8,657 bases of DNA from Litorivivens sp047622145 (GCA_047622145.1 JBLHMO010000131.1:1-8657), one strand, 5' to 3'; counted from the first letter of the stretch, positions 1-8,496 are shown. Numbers and translations: made by a program. Notes: generated by a model not told the origin, from the letters alone.

Positions 1-2000
1 AATACGCGCTTACTTTGAGGCGCAAGATAAAAACTAGTAATGGACGAAGAGGGATAGCCGTCAAGTACGCCAGGGGCGAACAACAGAAAAAAGTTGGGCC
101 GCATGCTGTCCCAGCGCAGGGAGCGGATGCTGCTCACCTGTGCGCTTAGCGGCAAACCGCCAATCATAAACTCCAGGTTACTGCCCACGGACACCTGCAG
201 TCTCTCAGCAAACTCCTGCTCAATGGAAACCAGTGCACGCGCTTCGGAGGCATCCCACCAGCGCCCCTCGACAAGACTGTTGTCGGATGGCAGTTGCTCG
301 CTCCAGCTCAAATTTATCTCGCGATTCACACTGCCGCGATTTTCATCCACTCCCGGAATTTCCGCCAATTCTCGGCCGTCAATTGTCACAAGCCGGCCCC
401 GCACCATGGGATAAAGGCCTGCAAACTCTATTCCCTGCTCGTCAAACCACGCCCTCACATCAGGCACTTGCTCGGGCGCTATGTTCACCAGAAAATGATT
501 GGGGGTATCTGCGGGCAACTGTACTTGCCAGTCGTTGAGAAGGCTAGATCGCACGGCCACAAGACAGAGTAAAACCATCATGGCTAAAGCCAGACTCACA
601 ACCTGAAAAGCATTGGCGTGACGCCGGCGGTACATGGCAGACAGCGCCAAGCGGGTGACCCCGCCGAAGCGCGACGCCAGCTTGCGTATACTAGAAAATA
701 CGCGCAGCACCAGCACACCCGCCAGACCCAATATGCCAAGAACCCCGAGCAAAACCGCAGCGACTAACTCGACGGATTGTGTGTACCACAACATCAGAAC
801 GCTCAAACCCACCAAACCGCAAACCGCGCTTACAGTTGCGCTAAGCCCTTCATTACCAATGTCTCGCCGCAATACGCGCAGTGGTGCGACATGGCGTAAA
901 CGCAGCACCGGCGGCAGGGCAAAAGCGAACACACAAATAAAGGCCGTTACCGATCCGGCAATAATCGGCGTCCAACTAGCGCCCGGCGCGTGAAAGCCGA
1001 CCAAATCCTGAATCAAGGCAAATAAAACCTGCTGCAGCAGCATGCCCAGCGCCCAGCCCACGATGGCGGCGCCAACGGCTAACAACACAATATTGCCAAC
1101 GTAAAGGCGGAGAATGTAGGTGCTGGTGGCGCCGAAGGCTTTCATCACCGCCACCGAATCCAGATGCCGCTGGCTATAGCGGCGCGCCGCCAAGGCGACG
1201 GCGACACCAGCAAGAGCTACACCAAAACTACCCGCCAATAGCAAAAAGCGCTCTGCCCGCTGCAGTGTTTGAGATATTTGCGGCTGACTGTCTTTCAGCC
1301 GCTGCCATTTGTGGCTGGCATCCAGCGAACCGGCAAGGCTCTCCTGAAATTGCGCCAGCTTCGCCGCCTCGCCCGCAAACAAGTAGCGATAGTCCACCAG
1401 ACTGCCCACGCGGACGACACCGCTAGCAGCAATATCGGCTGTATTGATCAGCACGCGCGGACCCATACCGGCAAAGGTACTGCCACGATCCGGCTCAGAC
1501 ACCAAGGCTTTGCTCACCACGAGCTGCCGCTCACCGAGGCGAACGTAGTCACCGATGCTCACTTTTAGCAGCGGGAACAGGCGCGCATCAAGCCAGGCTT
1601 CGCCCTCTCGCGGCCCGCTGGCTGTCTCGTAACTTAGCGCAAAAGGCTGATCACTAATTCGTAACAGACCCTTGAGCGGATAAGACTCCGACACCGCTTT
1701 CACCGAGGCGAGCTGCATGGATTCCCCGACAGCTATCATCGAGCGAAACTCCACCACACGCGCCGATCGCAAATTTAACTGCGCAGCCTGATCGATCCAC
1801 GCCTGCAGCGCCGGGCGCGGGCTTTGGAGCACGAGATCGGCTGCCAGAAACTTATTGCTCTCGCCCACAATGCCGCGCTGCAATCGATCGGCGAAGCCGG
1901 CTATACCACTAACAATGGTGACCGCCAGCACCAGAGAAACCAGCAGCAGTGCCAGTTCGCCCCCGCGCCATTCCCGCACAAGCCAACGCAGATGCTGCAT
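1..2000 (-). CDS. ybbP: ABC transporter permease, YbbP/FtsX-like (C-terminus beyond the window)
   Basis: Reading leftward from the ATG at 2000 the frame stays open for 666 codons to the window edge. The protein would be the membrane subunit of the YbbA-YbbP ABC complex in the inner membrane; its substrate is not established. Visible are an N-terminal membrane segment (about residues 15-37), a long periplasmic-type domain (about 40-245), a group of hydrophobic segments (about 252-272, 300-330, 346-366, 390-433), another at about 464-483, and a second soluble domain. That domain ends in the motif RPNFFLLFAPGVLDGYP (634-650), which closely resembles E. coli YbbP (RPNFYFIFPEGALDGQP). E. coli YbbP is about 804 residues, so roughly 140 residues with the last membrane segments are missing here because of the edge, not because of a break. 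The start overlaps the YbbA stop as TGATG, so translation is probably coupled. I saw no frameshift in the translation. Confidence 0.93.
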   Translation of the reverse strand, partial: MQHLRWLVREWRGGELALLLVSLVLAVTIVSGIAGFADRLQRGIVGESNKFLAADLVLQSPRPALQAWIDQAAQLNLRSARVVEFRSMIAVGESMQLASVKAVSESYPLKGLLRISDQPFALSYETASGPREGEAWLDARLFPLLKVSIGDYVRLGERQLVVSKALVSEPDRGSTFAGMGPRVLINTADIAASGVVRVGSLVDYRYLFAGEAAKLAQFQESLAGSLDASHKWQRLKDSQPQISQTLQRAERFLLLAGSFGVALAGVAVALAARRYSQRHLDSVAVMKAFGATSTYILRLYVGNIVLLAVGAAIVGWALGMLLQQVLFALIQDLVGFHAPGASWTPIIAGSVTAFICVFAFALPPVLRLRHVAPLRVLRRDIGNEGLSATVSAVCGLVGLSVLMLWYTQSVELVAAVLLGVLGILGLAGVLVLRVFSSIRKLASRFGGVTRLALSAMYRRRHANAFQVVSLALAMMVLLCLVAVRSSLLNDWQVQLPADTPNHFLVNIAPEQVPDVRAWFDEQGIEFAGLYPMVRGRLVTIDGRELAEIPGVDENRGSVNREINLSWSEQLPSDNSLVEGRWWDASEARALVSIEQEFAERLQVSVGSNLEFMIGGLPLSAQVSSIRSLRWDSMRPNFFLLFAPGVLDGYPSSSITSFYLAPQSKRV

Positions 2001-2686
2001 CAGTCTGAGGCTCCGTTGAGCCTATCGTCCGCCACGATTTCACCGGCGGCGATGGTGATACGTCGATCACAGCGCCGGGCTAAATTGGGCTCGTGGGTGA
2101 CCAGCACCAGCGTGGTGCCGCTCTCTTTGTTCATGCTAAACAGAAGGTCATTAATGCTGTTGCCAGTGGCAGCATCAAGGTTACCCGTTGGTTCGTCGGC
2201 GAAAAGAATAGATGGCTTTGCGGCGAAAGCGCGCGCCAAGGCTACACGCTGCTGTTCACCACCGGACAGTTGCCGCGGATAATGATCGAGGCGATGAGCC
2301 AAGCCCACACGCTCCAAAAATTCGGCGGCAGTTGTTTCCGCCTTTTTGTCACCACGCAGCTCCAGAGGCATCATTACGTTTTCAAGTGCGGTTAGGCCGG
2401 CCAGTAGCTGAAAGGACTGAAACACAAAACCAACGTGCCGCGCCCTGAGCTCTGCCCGCTGATCCTCGCTTAAGACATTCAAATGTTCGCCGCACAACCA
2501 GATATCTCCTTCACTGACATCATCCAGTCCAGCCAACAGCCCCAGTAGCGTAGATTTACCCGATCCGGACGGGCCAATGATCGCAACCGTCTCACCCGAC
2601 TTGATTTCAAGGTCGCTGCCTCTCAATATGCTCAACTCGGCGTCGGCTACTCTGACGCGTTTACTCACCTGCTTAGCGCGAATCAT
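2000..2686 (-). CDS. ybbA: ABC transporter ATP-binding protein YbbA (LolD/FtsE-like)
   Basis: A 228-residue cytoplasmic ATPase that should drive the YbbP permease encoded directly downstream. All nucleotide-binding motifs are intact: Walker A GPSGSGKS (residues 38-45), Q-loop FVFQSFQ (Q90), signature LSGGEQQRVALARAF (140-154), Walker B ILFADEPTG (160-168), D-loop NLDA, and switch histidine VTHE (H198). Length and sequence match E. coli YbbA closely (for example HVGFVFQSF and LSGGEQQRVALARAF). The family belongs to the MacB/LolD/FtsE class that pairs with FtsX-like permeases. The ATG at 2686 fits the family N-terminus. A possible Shine-Dalgarno AGGAG lies at 2701-2705, about 14 bases from the ATG, which is longer than usual. 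The ATG overlaps the divergent esterase ATG (CATG), so the promoter must lie inside the esterase coding region. The stop overlaps the ybbP start by one base. Confidence 0.94.
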   Translation of the reverse strand: MIRAKQVSKRVRVADAELSILRGSDLEIKSGETVAIIGPSGSGKSTLLGLLAGLDDVSEGDIWLCGEHLNVLSEDQRAELRARHVGFVFQSFQLLAGLTALENVMMPLELRGDKKAETTAAEFLERVGLAHRLDHYPRQLSGGEQQRVALARAFAAKPSILFADEPTGNLDAATGNSINDLLFSMNKESGTTLVLVTHEPNLARRCDRRITIAAGEIVADDRLNGASD

Positions 2687-3335
2687 GAAAAATACTCTAA
2701 CTCCTAGTCACCGATGCCGTTTTATACGCGTTCACCGGAATTTGGTTTTATCAATTTTTGCTTTTCCGATCTTAGCACTACTGCTGAGTTCGAATGCTGC
2801 AGCACTCATACTACTGGTGGGCGACAGTATCGGCGCGGGCTATGGAGTGCCCCAGCAGCGCAGCTGGACAAAGCTTCTGGAACAAAAGATTTCTCCCCAC
2901 AGAATCATCAACGCCAGCATCAGCGGCGATACCAGCAGCGGCGCTAAGGCGCGTCTGCCAGACCTGCTCAAGCACTACCAACCCGATATTGTGATTATAG
3001 AGATCGGCGGCAACGACGGCCTTCGCGGGCAACCTGTATCCCTGCTGGAAAAAAATCTGAGGGCTATGGTCGAACTATCGCGCAACGCCGGGGCCAATGT
3101 CTTGCTCTTGGGCATGCACATTCCTCCCAATTACGGCGACATCTATACCACGGCTTTCCATCAAACCTTTCACCGGGTATCAAAATCGATGGCTGTGCCC
3201 TTAGTGCCTTTTCTGCTTGAAGGCATCGCGCTCAAGCCAGAACTCATGCAGGCCGACCGCGTTCATCCCAACACCAATGCGCAGCCCCTGATAGTACAGA
3301 ACGTTCTGCCGGTATTGGCGCCGATGCTGAATTAA
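2685..3335 (+). CDS. tesA: Secreted GDSL/SGNH esterase (TesA-type arylesterase/lysophospholipase/thioesterase I)
   Basis: This 216-residue protein is a periplasmic hydrolase of the E. coli TesA family, which acts on acyl-CoA thioesters, lysophospholipids and aryl esters. Block I is VGDSIGAGYG with the nucleophile Ser48, block II is ASISGDTS with Gly81, block III is GGNDGLRG with Asn110, and block V is DRVHPN with Asp191 and His194. Their spacing matches TesA. The N-terminus is a signal peptide: a basic n-region (residues 1-19), a hydrophobic core (20-34) and an Ala-rich cleavage site near SNAAA (36-40). An in-frame ATG at 2577 also exists but would lie deep inside ybbA and put the signal peptide in the middle. 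A TTG at 2742 would remove the basic n-region, so ATG 2685 is preferred even though I see no good ribosome binding site. The divergent position next to ybbA-ybbP is the same as in E. coli. Confidence 0.93.
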   Translation: MKNTLTPSHRCRFIRVHRNLVLSIFAFPILALLLSSNAAALILLVGDSIGAGYGVPQQRSWTKLLEQKISPHRIINASISGDTSSGAKARLPDLLKHYQPDIVIIEIGGNDGLRGQPVSLLEKNLRAMVELSRNAGANVLLLGMHIPPNYGDIYTTAFHQTFHRVSKSMAVPLVPFLLEGIALKPELMQADRVHPNTNAQPLIVQNVLPVLAPMLN

Positions 3336-3377
3336 GTTTATGTCAGAAAGGGATAGTAGCGCGCTCAAAACCAGCAT

Positions 3378-4780
<1,403 letters not shown>

Positions 4781-4781
<1 letters not shown>

Positions 4782-5233
4782 CAAAACCAATCCTTACGGC
4801 CAACGATGTAGGTTTGTTCAAAATCCTCATCGGACTGCGTGACATAGATAATAAATTCGATAAAGCCAATGATCATCATAATCAACGAGGGAATAGCCAA
4901 CAGTATCAACCCCCCCAGCGACACACAAAGCATGATCGTTGCGGGAGTATTGTTGCCCAAATAAAACTTGTGAAAACCCAACCCGCCAAAGAAAAAAGCG
5001 AGCATCGACGCCGCCATGCGGTTCTTATCAGCGTTTTTGGCCATGCAGGGGTCGATATAAATATTATCGGCAGCGAGCGAATCGCTGTTGACTTCAAAAT
5101 CAACGTGCATACCGCTGCCGGGATAGCGCTCCGAGCGCCAGTTTGCACCGGCAAAGTCGTAGCGTTTGCCGTCGGCGGCGGAAACTATGCCGTGACTGGT
5201 ATCGTCGTTAAATGTCAGTACCACGCCCTTCAT
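4781..5233 (-). CDS. TM2 domain membrane protein with cold-shock-like N-terminus
   Basis: A 150-residue small membrane protein of unknown function. Residues 1-61 resemble a cold-shock/OB-fold strand pattern (KGVVLTFND, GIVSAADGKRYDF, GMHVDFEV, AADNIYI), but the aromatic RNA-binding motifs of CspA are not obvious. Residues 70-131 form a TM2 domain: the charged lead-in KNADKNR, then AASMLAFFFGGLGFHKFYLGN (74-94) with the characteristic GGxGxHKFYLG core, followed by one or two hydrophobic segments (about 97-131). The tail after this is polar (VTQSDEDFEQTYIVGRKDWF). TM2 proteins are widespread in bacteria, and the CSD-like plus TM2 architecture is, to my knowledge, recurrent. The ATG at 5233 has a Shine-Dalgarno GGGAG at 5240-5244, six bases away. 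The stop overlaps the fumC ATG as TGATG, so the two are probably co-translated. The functional link to fumarase is unknown. Confidence 0.87.
4791..4795 (-). promoter_or_regulatory. Ribosome binding site deciding the fumC start
   Basis: AAGGA on the minus strand lies nine bases before the ATG at 4781 and inside the last codons of the TM2 gene. It would touch the alternative TTG at 4790, so it supports the ATG and translational coupling. Confidence 0.7.
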
Positions 5234-5263
5234 TGCTTACTCCCACTGCGTTAGCTACCGGAA

Positions 5264-5292
5264 ACTATAGCTTATTCCGCCCGGACTAAAAG
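5264..5292 (-). promoter_or_regulatory. Possible promoter of the TM2-fumC operon
   Basis: A minus-strand TATAGT (5264-5269) matches five of six -10 bases and would start RNA about 20-25 bases before the Shine-Dalgarno of the TM2 gene. The -35 at this spacing (CTTTTA, 5287-5292) is poor and lies in the last codons of the AraC gene. It overlaps an 11-base palindrome, GACT-AAA-AGTC (5284-5294). Confidence 0.3.
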
Positions 5293-6300
5293 TCGATCTG
5301 CTGGTAATTTTCGCTGCCGATACTGCCGCGGCGAATGCCCGGTCCAGCGCCGAAAAGCATGATTGAAGGCGCTTTGCTCTGAATAACCCAGCATCTGCGC
5401 CACTTCAGTTAACTGCAGATGCCCGTCGCGCAGATAATCTTTGGCCAACATCAATCGGGTTTCGTCGAGCAAGTGCTGAAAACTAAACCCCCGAGCTTGC
5501 AGTTTGCGCTGCAGGCTCCTGCCCGACAGGTTCATATCGCCCGCCACCGCACTTAGCGCCGGCTCGCCCGTGCGGAAACGCCGCGAAATCGCCCGCCTGA
5601 CCTCGCGATCAAAACCGTCTCCCTGAGGCAGCTCTGCCAGCAATTTATCGGCTTGAGCTTCAAGAAGGCTGAGCAGAGCGGGATCGGGTTGTCGCAGCGG
5701 CAAGTCCAACTGATTAATCGGAAAGCGGACAATCGTCGAAGCCTGTTCAAACTCTACAGCGCAACCAAAGTAGTCCTCATAAGGTCTGACGTCGTCGGGC
5801 GCCGGATTCAAAAAGCAGACATAATCCGGCCGCAAATGCTGATTGGTGACATTGCGGGCAAACTGGACCAAGGCGGTTATTGCCACCTCATCAGCGAGCT
5901 GGCCTGGGTGCAGACAATCGTCACCCCACTCCAAGGCTATCGATTTGCCATCAACATGGGTGCCCATGCGGCCATGATCGTAGACCAGTCGCGCGTAGCG
6001 CTCGAAGCGGGTCAAGGCTTCCGCAAGGTTTGCGCAAGCAAGCAAGGCGTAACCAAGAATACCTAGGTGGGCGGGCGTAATTAGGCGCCCAATTTCGAGA
6101 CCGAATGCAGGAGTGCCACGCTTTTGCTCGGCCCGCAGCAGCAATTCAGCCCACCGCGACATGGGGTAACGCCCCAGCGGCTCACTGCCGTGGTTGGGCC
6201 AGGGCTCCCCAAGAAGGGCTATTGGGTCTTCACCATGGACTTGCAAAAACTCGAACAGCAGGCCGACATAGGTACTGGAGACGTAGGCTTCTTTAATCAT
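5272..6300 (-). CDS. AraC-family transcriptional regulator (Arabinose_bd + HTH_18)
   Basis: A 342-residue DNA-binding regulator. Residues about 10-195 resemble the Arabinose_bd ligand-sensing domain found in OruR/ArgR-like AraC proteins (for example LITPAHLGILGYALLACANLAEAL, of which 73-92 is the core). Residues about 232-332 are the double helix-turn-helix, with LSAVAGDMNLSGRSLQRKL (249-267) for the first helix pair and EVAQMLGYSEQSAFNHAFRR (299-318) followed by WTGHSPRQYR for the second. The frame extends upstream to a TTG at 6336, but that codon lies on the -35 element of a near-consensus promoter. The ATG at 6300 is therefore chosen, although no Shine-Dalgarno precedes it. The gene is divergent from the AGMO-like and SDR genes with 80 bases between starts, so it is probably their regulator. 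The ligand is unknown; a lipid or fatty compound is an inference from the neighbours. Confidence 0.92.
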   Translation of the reverse strand: MIKEAYVSSTYVGLLFEFLQVHGEDPIALLGEPWPNHGSEPLGRYPMSRWAELLLRAEQKRGTPAFGLEIGRLITPAHLGILGYALLACANLAEALTRFERYARLVYDHGRMGTHVDGKSIALEWGDDCLHPGQLADEVAITALVQFARNVTNQHLRPDYVCFLNPAPDDVRPYEDYFGCAVEFEQASTIVRFPINQLDLPLRQPDPALLSLLEAQADKLLAELPQGDGFDREVRRAISRRFRTGEPALSAVAGDMNLSGRSLQRKLQARGFSFQHLLDETRLMLAKDYLRDGHLQLTEVAQMLGYSEQSAFNHAFRRWTGHSPRQYRQRKLPADRLLVRAE

Positions 6301-6307
6301 GTCGTGA

Positions 6308-6336
6308 ATTATCAAAAATATGGCCTTGGCAGTCAA
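6308..6336 (-). promoter_or_regulatory. Near-consensus sigma70 promoter of the AraC gene
   Basis: On the minus strand TTGACT (6331-6336), a 17-base spacer and GATAAT (6308-6313) match the sigma70 -35 and -10 boxes at five of six bases each. Initiation would fall about seven bases beyond the -10 box, at or within a base or two of the ATG at 6300, which predicts a leaderless or almost leaderless mRNA. Confidence 0.65.
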
Positions 6337-6361
6337 TTACCTGAGGGCTTTTTTCTGCATG

Positions 6362-6378
6362 ATAGTGGACGCTACTAT
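6362..6378. promoter_or_regulatory. Short dyad before the AGMO-like gene, possible operator
   Basis: ATAGT-N7-ACTAT is an inverted repeat with 5-base arms, ending two bases before the ATG at 6381. Its place in the 80-base divergent region makes it a candidate binding site for the AraC protein or another repressor. AraC proteins more often use direct repeats and the arms are short, so chance is possible. Confidence 0.3.
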
Positions 6379-6380
6379 GG

Positions 6381-7319
6381 ATGACTCTCGGAATGATAAC
6401 CGATTGGATTGATTTTTATATCGCCCTCACCGGGCACGAACCTGAGCCTAAGCAGCTGCTACTGGCTACACTCACCCCATTATTTATGTTTACGCTGGGT
6501 ATCGAGTATGTAGCACAGCGCCGCCGCGGCCGCACCGAGATGTTCAACGGTGGCGAAATATTCGCCAACCTTTCTCTTGGCGCTAGCTACCAAGCCGTGG
6601 AAATGCTGTACCACATCACCTTTCTAGGTGCGGGGCTGGCGTTCGCCTACCAATTCCGTCTGACGACTATCGAAATGAGCTTAGGAATGTGGGCTGTGCT
6701 GTTGTTTTCTCAGGAGTTTTTCTATTACTGGTTTCATCGCAGTTCCCATCGCATTCGCTGGTTCTGGTGCGCTCATGTCGTGCATCACTCCAGCGAGCAG
6801 ATGAACCTGAGCACGGCAATGCGCCAGAGCATGACCTACTCCCTCAATTTCAGTCAGGTTTTCTGGCTGCCGCTTATCCTGATAGGCTTTCCGCCGACCG
6901 CTGTGATGGTCGCCTACTCGATCAATCTCGCGTATCAGTACTTCATTCATACGGAAGCCGTGGGCAAACGCTCGCCCTTGGTGGAGTGGCTATTCAATAC
7001 GCCCAGCCACCATCGTGCCCACCACGGCCGCAACCCCATCTATATCGACAAAAATTTCGGTGGCATTCTCATCATCTGGGACCGCCTCTTCGGCACATTT
7101 CAGCTCGAACTTGACGATACCCCCGTGGAATACGGCATTCCAAGGCAGATCAAAAGCCACAATATCATCACCCTGAATCTGCACGAATGGCGTGCTATGT
7201 TTGCTGACGCGCTACGCCCAGGCCCGCTACGGCAGCGCTTGCAGCACTTGTGGAAACCCCCTGAATGGCAGCGCCCTTCAGCGACGGCAAGCCACCAATT
7301 AATCGAATCAGCTTTATAA
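6381..7319 (+). CDS. Alkylglycerol monooxygenase-like membrane protein (fatty acid hydroxylase superfamily)
   Basis: A 312-residue integral membrane di-iron enzyme of the sterol desaturase/fatty acid hydroxylase superfamily. The histidine boxes are complete: FHRSSH (H119, H123), AHVVHHSSE (H132, H135, H136) and SHHRAHHGRN (H211, H214, H215). Beyond the boxes, HHSSEQMNLSTAMRQS (135-150), IHTE (189-192), LFNTPSHHRAHHGRN (204-218) and IDKNFGGILIIWDRLFGTF (222-240) are strikingly like animal alkylglycerol monooxygenase (TMEM195), which splits the ether bond of alkylglycerols to a fatty aldehyde and glycerol using tetrahydrobiopterin. Hydrophobic segments are at about 25-45, 70-92, 100-118 and 155-185. 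The actual substrate in this bacterium is inferred, not shown; hydroxylation of another lipid is the main alternative. The start is ATG 6381, or ATG 6393 with a weak GGATGA before it. The SDR gene follows after 15 bases and the AraC gene is divergent. Confidence 0.87.
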   Translation: MTLGMITDWIDFYIALTGHEPEPKQLLLATLTPLFMFTLGIEYVAQRRRGRTEMFNGGEIFANLSLGASYQAVEMLYHITFLGAGLAFAYQFRLTTIEMSLGMWAVLLFSQEFFYYWFHRSSHRIRWFWCAHVVHHSSEQMNLSTAMRQSMTYSLNFSQVFWLPLILIGFPPTAVMVAYSINLAYQYFIHTEAVGKRSPLVEWLFNTPSHHRAHHGRNPIYIDKNFGGILIIWDRLFGTFQLELDDTPVEYGIPRQIKSHNIITLNLHEWRAMFADALRPGPLRQRLQHLWKPPEWQRPSATASHQLIESAL

Positions 7320-7334
7320 TTGAGACGTAAGATT

Positions 7335-8093
7335 ATGAAAAATATAATTATTACAGGAGCAGCTTCAGGTATTGGCCGCGCTACTGCCGAGCTGTTGGTC
7401 AAACATGACTGGCATATCGGGCTGCTGGACATCAACCGTGAAGCCCTACTCGAAATGAAGAATGAAATGGGCGAAGACAACTGCAATATCCAAATTTGCG
7501 ATGTCACTCAGTCTGAAGAGCTCAAAACTGCCATCGATAACTATGTAGCCTGCGCGGGGCACTTGGATGCCATATTCAATTGCGCCGGCATCATGGATGT
7601 TGCGCCCTTCGAGAGCATTCCACTGGAGCGCCATCACCTCGCTATCGACATCAATATTCGCGGTGTGCTGGACGGCTTTTATTTTGCCTTTCCACACTTG
7701 AAGCAGAGAAAACAGGCTTGGGCCGTCACCATGTCGTCCGCGTCATCGGTCTACGGCATCCCCAGTCTGGCGAATTATTCGGCGACTAAGTTTTGGGTCA
7801 AGGGGCTGACAGAAGCGCTAAATATTGAGTGGAAGCAGCACGGCATTCATGTGACAGCCGTAGAGCCCTCTTTTGTCAAAACACCCCTTCTAAAAGGTAA
7901 TGACAGCAAGATTATCGACAGTATGGGTGTAAACCTTCAGGCTGAAGATATTGCCAACGTGGTACTGAAATCGCTGAGCAGCTCCAAAGTTCATCACGTT
8001 GTCGGCCTGAAATACAGCACCATGCGACTGCTTCGAAAACTGCTGCCCAGTGTCTGTACAGCGTGGCTGATCCGCACATTGGCGGGATATTGA
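7335..8093 (+). CDS. Short-chain dehydrogenase/reductase (SDR, classical type)
   Basis: A 252-residue NAD(P)-dependent oxidoreductase of the classical SDR fold. Visible motifs are the nucleotide-binding TGAASGIG (7-14), an acidic residue at the end of strand 2 (LLD, D32) that favours NAD(H), CDVT (D56), NCAG (82-85, a variant of NNAG), the catalytic Asn107 in INIRG, Ser135 in MSSAS, and Tyr148/Lys152 in YSATK. The C-terminal end (about 230-252, LRKLLPSVCTAWLIRTLAGY) is amphipathic and may touch the membrane. The frame extends to a TTG at 7320, but ATG 7335 begins right at the family's first beta strand and is preferred; the ribosome site is weak. It lies 15 bases after the AGMO-like gene, so it is probably co-transcribed. 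Acting on the fatty aldehyde or alcohol made by that enzyme is an inference. It converges on the next gene across 27 bases. Confidence 0.91.
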   Translation: MKNIIITGAASGIGRATAELLVKHDWHIGLLDINREALLEMKNEMGEDNCNIQICDVTQSEELKTAIDNYVACAGHLDAIFNCAGIMDVAPFESIPLERHHLAIDINIRGVLDGFYFAFPHLKQRKQAWAVTMSSASSVYGIPSLANYSATKFWVKGLTEALNIEWKQHGIHVTAVEPSFVKTPLLKGNDSKIIDSMGVNLQAEDIANVVLKSLSSSKVHHVVGLKYSTMRLLRKLLPSVCTAWLIRTLAGY

Positions 8094-8120
8094 GCCGCTA
8101 GACGCAGCCGTATAGCAGCC

Positions 8121-8372
8121 TTAGTGGCGAAGGGCCACATCAATGCTGCGGTTCATGCAGCCATTGATATCCATAACCGCATAGCGATTCATGGTGTGGT
8201 TAAACAAGATGGGCACCGGCTCCATAAACAGCGGTCTGCGCACATACTGCAGCTCCCAGCCAAATCGAGCAACTTCGTGCAACGTGACGATTTGGGCGGG
8301 GTTCAAATAACTTTCCAGACCGTCTGGAATCGAGTGCATACCCTTTCTGCGTTCTTTAGGGGTTGCCCGCAT
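8121..8372 (-). CDS. Small conserved-looking protein of unknown function
   Basis: An 83-residue soluble protein with no signal peptide or membrane segment. It has a basic N-terminus (MRATPKERRKG), a helical middle (LNPAQIVTLHEVARFGWELQ, 23-42) and a compact motif YVRRPLFMEPVPILF (43-57) followed by NRYAVMDINGCMN. I recall similar short hypothetical proteins with an FGWEL-VRRPLF-PVP pattern in other gammaproteobacteria, but I cannot name a family or a function. The coding call rests on a strong Shine-Dalgarno GAGGTGA (8379-8385) six bases before the ATG at 8372 and on that conserved-looking motif. It is divergent from bioA and convergent with the SDR gene. Confidence 0.77.
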   Translation of the reverse strand: MRATPKERRKGMHSIPDGLESYLNPAQIVTLHEVARFGWELQYVRRPLFMEPVPILFNHTMNRYAVMDINGCMNRSIDVALRH

Positions 8373-8496
8373 AATACTTCACCTCATACCATATATTGTC
8401 TTGAGCATGGCGCTACCAAGGACTACCGATGATCAAATTATCAATTTCCGCCCTAGCGAGTAATACGTAATTTCCACAGAACCCATTGATTTAAGA

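Noticed and set aside
94..1568. Plus-strand open frames opposite the permease (for example 94-414, 634-993, 1269-1568)
   Set aside because: The minus strand carries one uninterrupted 666-codon YbbP frame here; the plus-strand frames are low-complexity antisense shadows with no recognisable domains.
3336..3377. Bidirectional terminator between tesA and fumC
   Set aside because: Only the 8-base palindrome AGCGCGCT is present, with no GC stem of useful length followed by a T run on either strand.
5251..5275. Inverted repeat AGCTA...TAGCT between the AraC and TM2 genes
   Set aside because: Five-base AT-rich arms without a T tract are too weak to call a terminator or operator.
5653..6066. A 137-codon plus-strand frame inside the AraC gene
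   Set aside because: It is antisense to the strongly supported Arabinose_bd region and shows no domain of its own.
6377..6412. Possible 11-residue upstream frame (ATG 6377) overlapping the hydroxylase start
   Set aside because: No ribosome site and no regulatory pattern in the peptide; the ATGGATG arrangement is probably chance.
7100..7507. A 135-codon minus-strand frame across the hydroxylase-SDR junction
   Set aside because: It spans parts of two well-supported plus-strand genes and has a low-complexity serine/isoleucine-rich translation.
8094..8120. Terminator between the SDR gene and the small minus-strand gene
   Set aside because: CCGCTA and TAGTGG could pair around a loop of about 20 bases, but the stem is short with a G-T pair and no T run follows.
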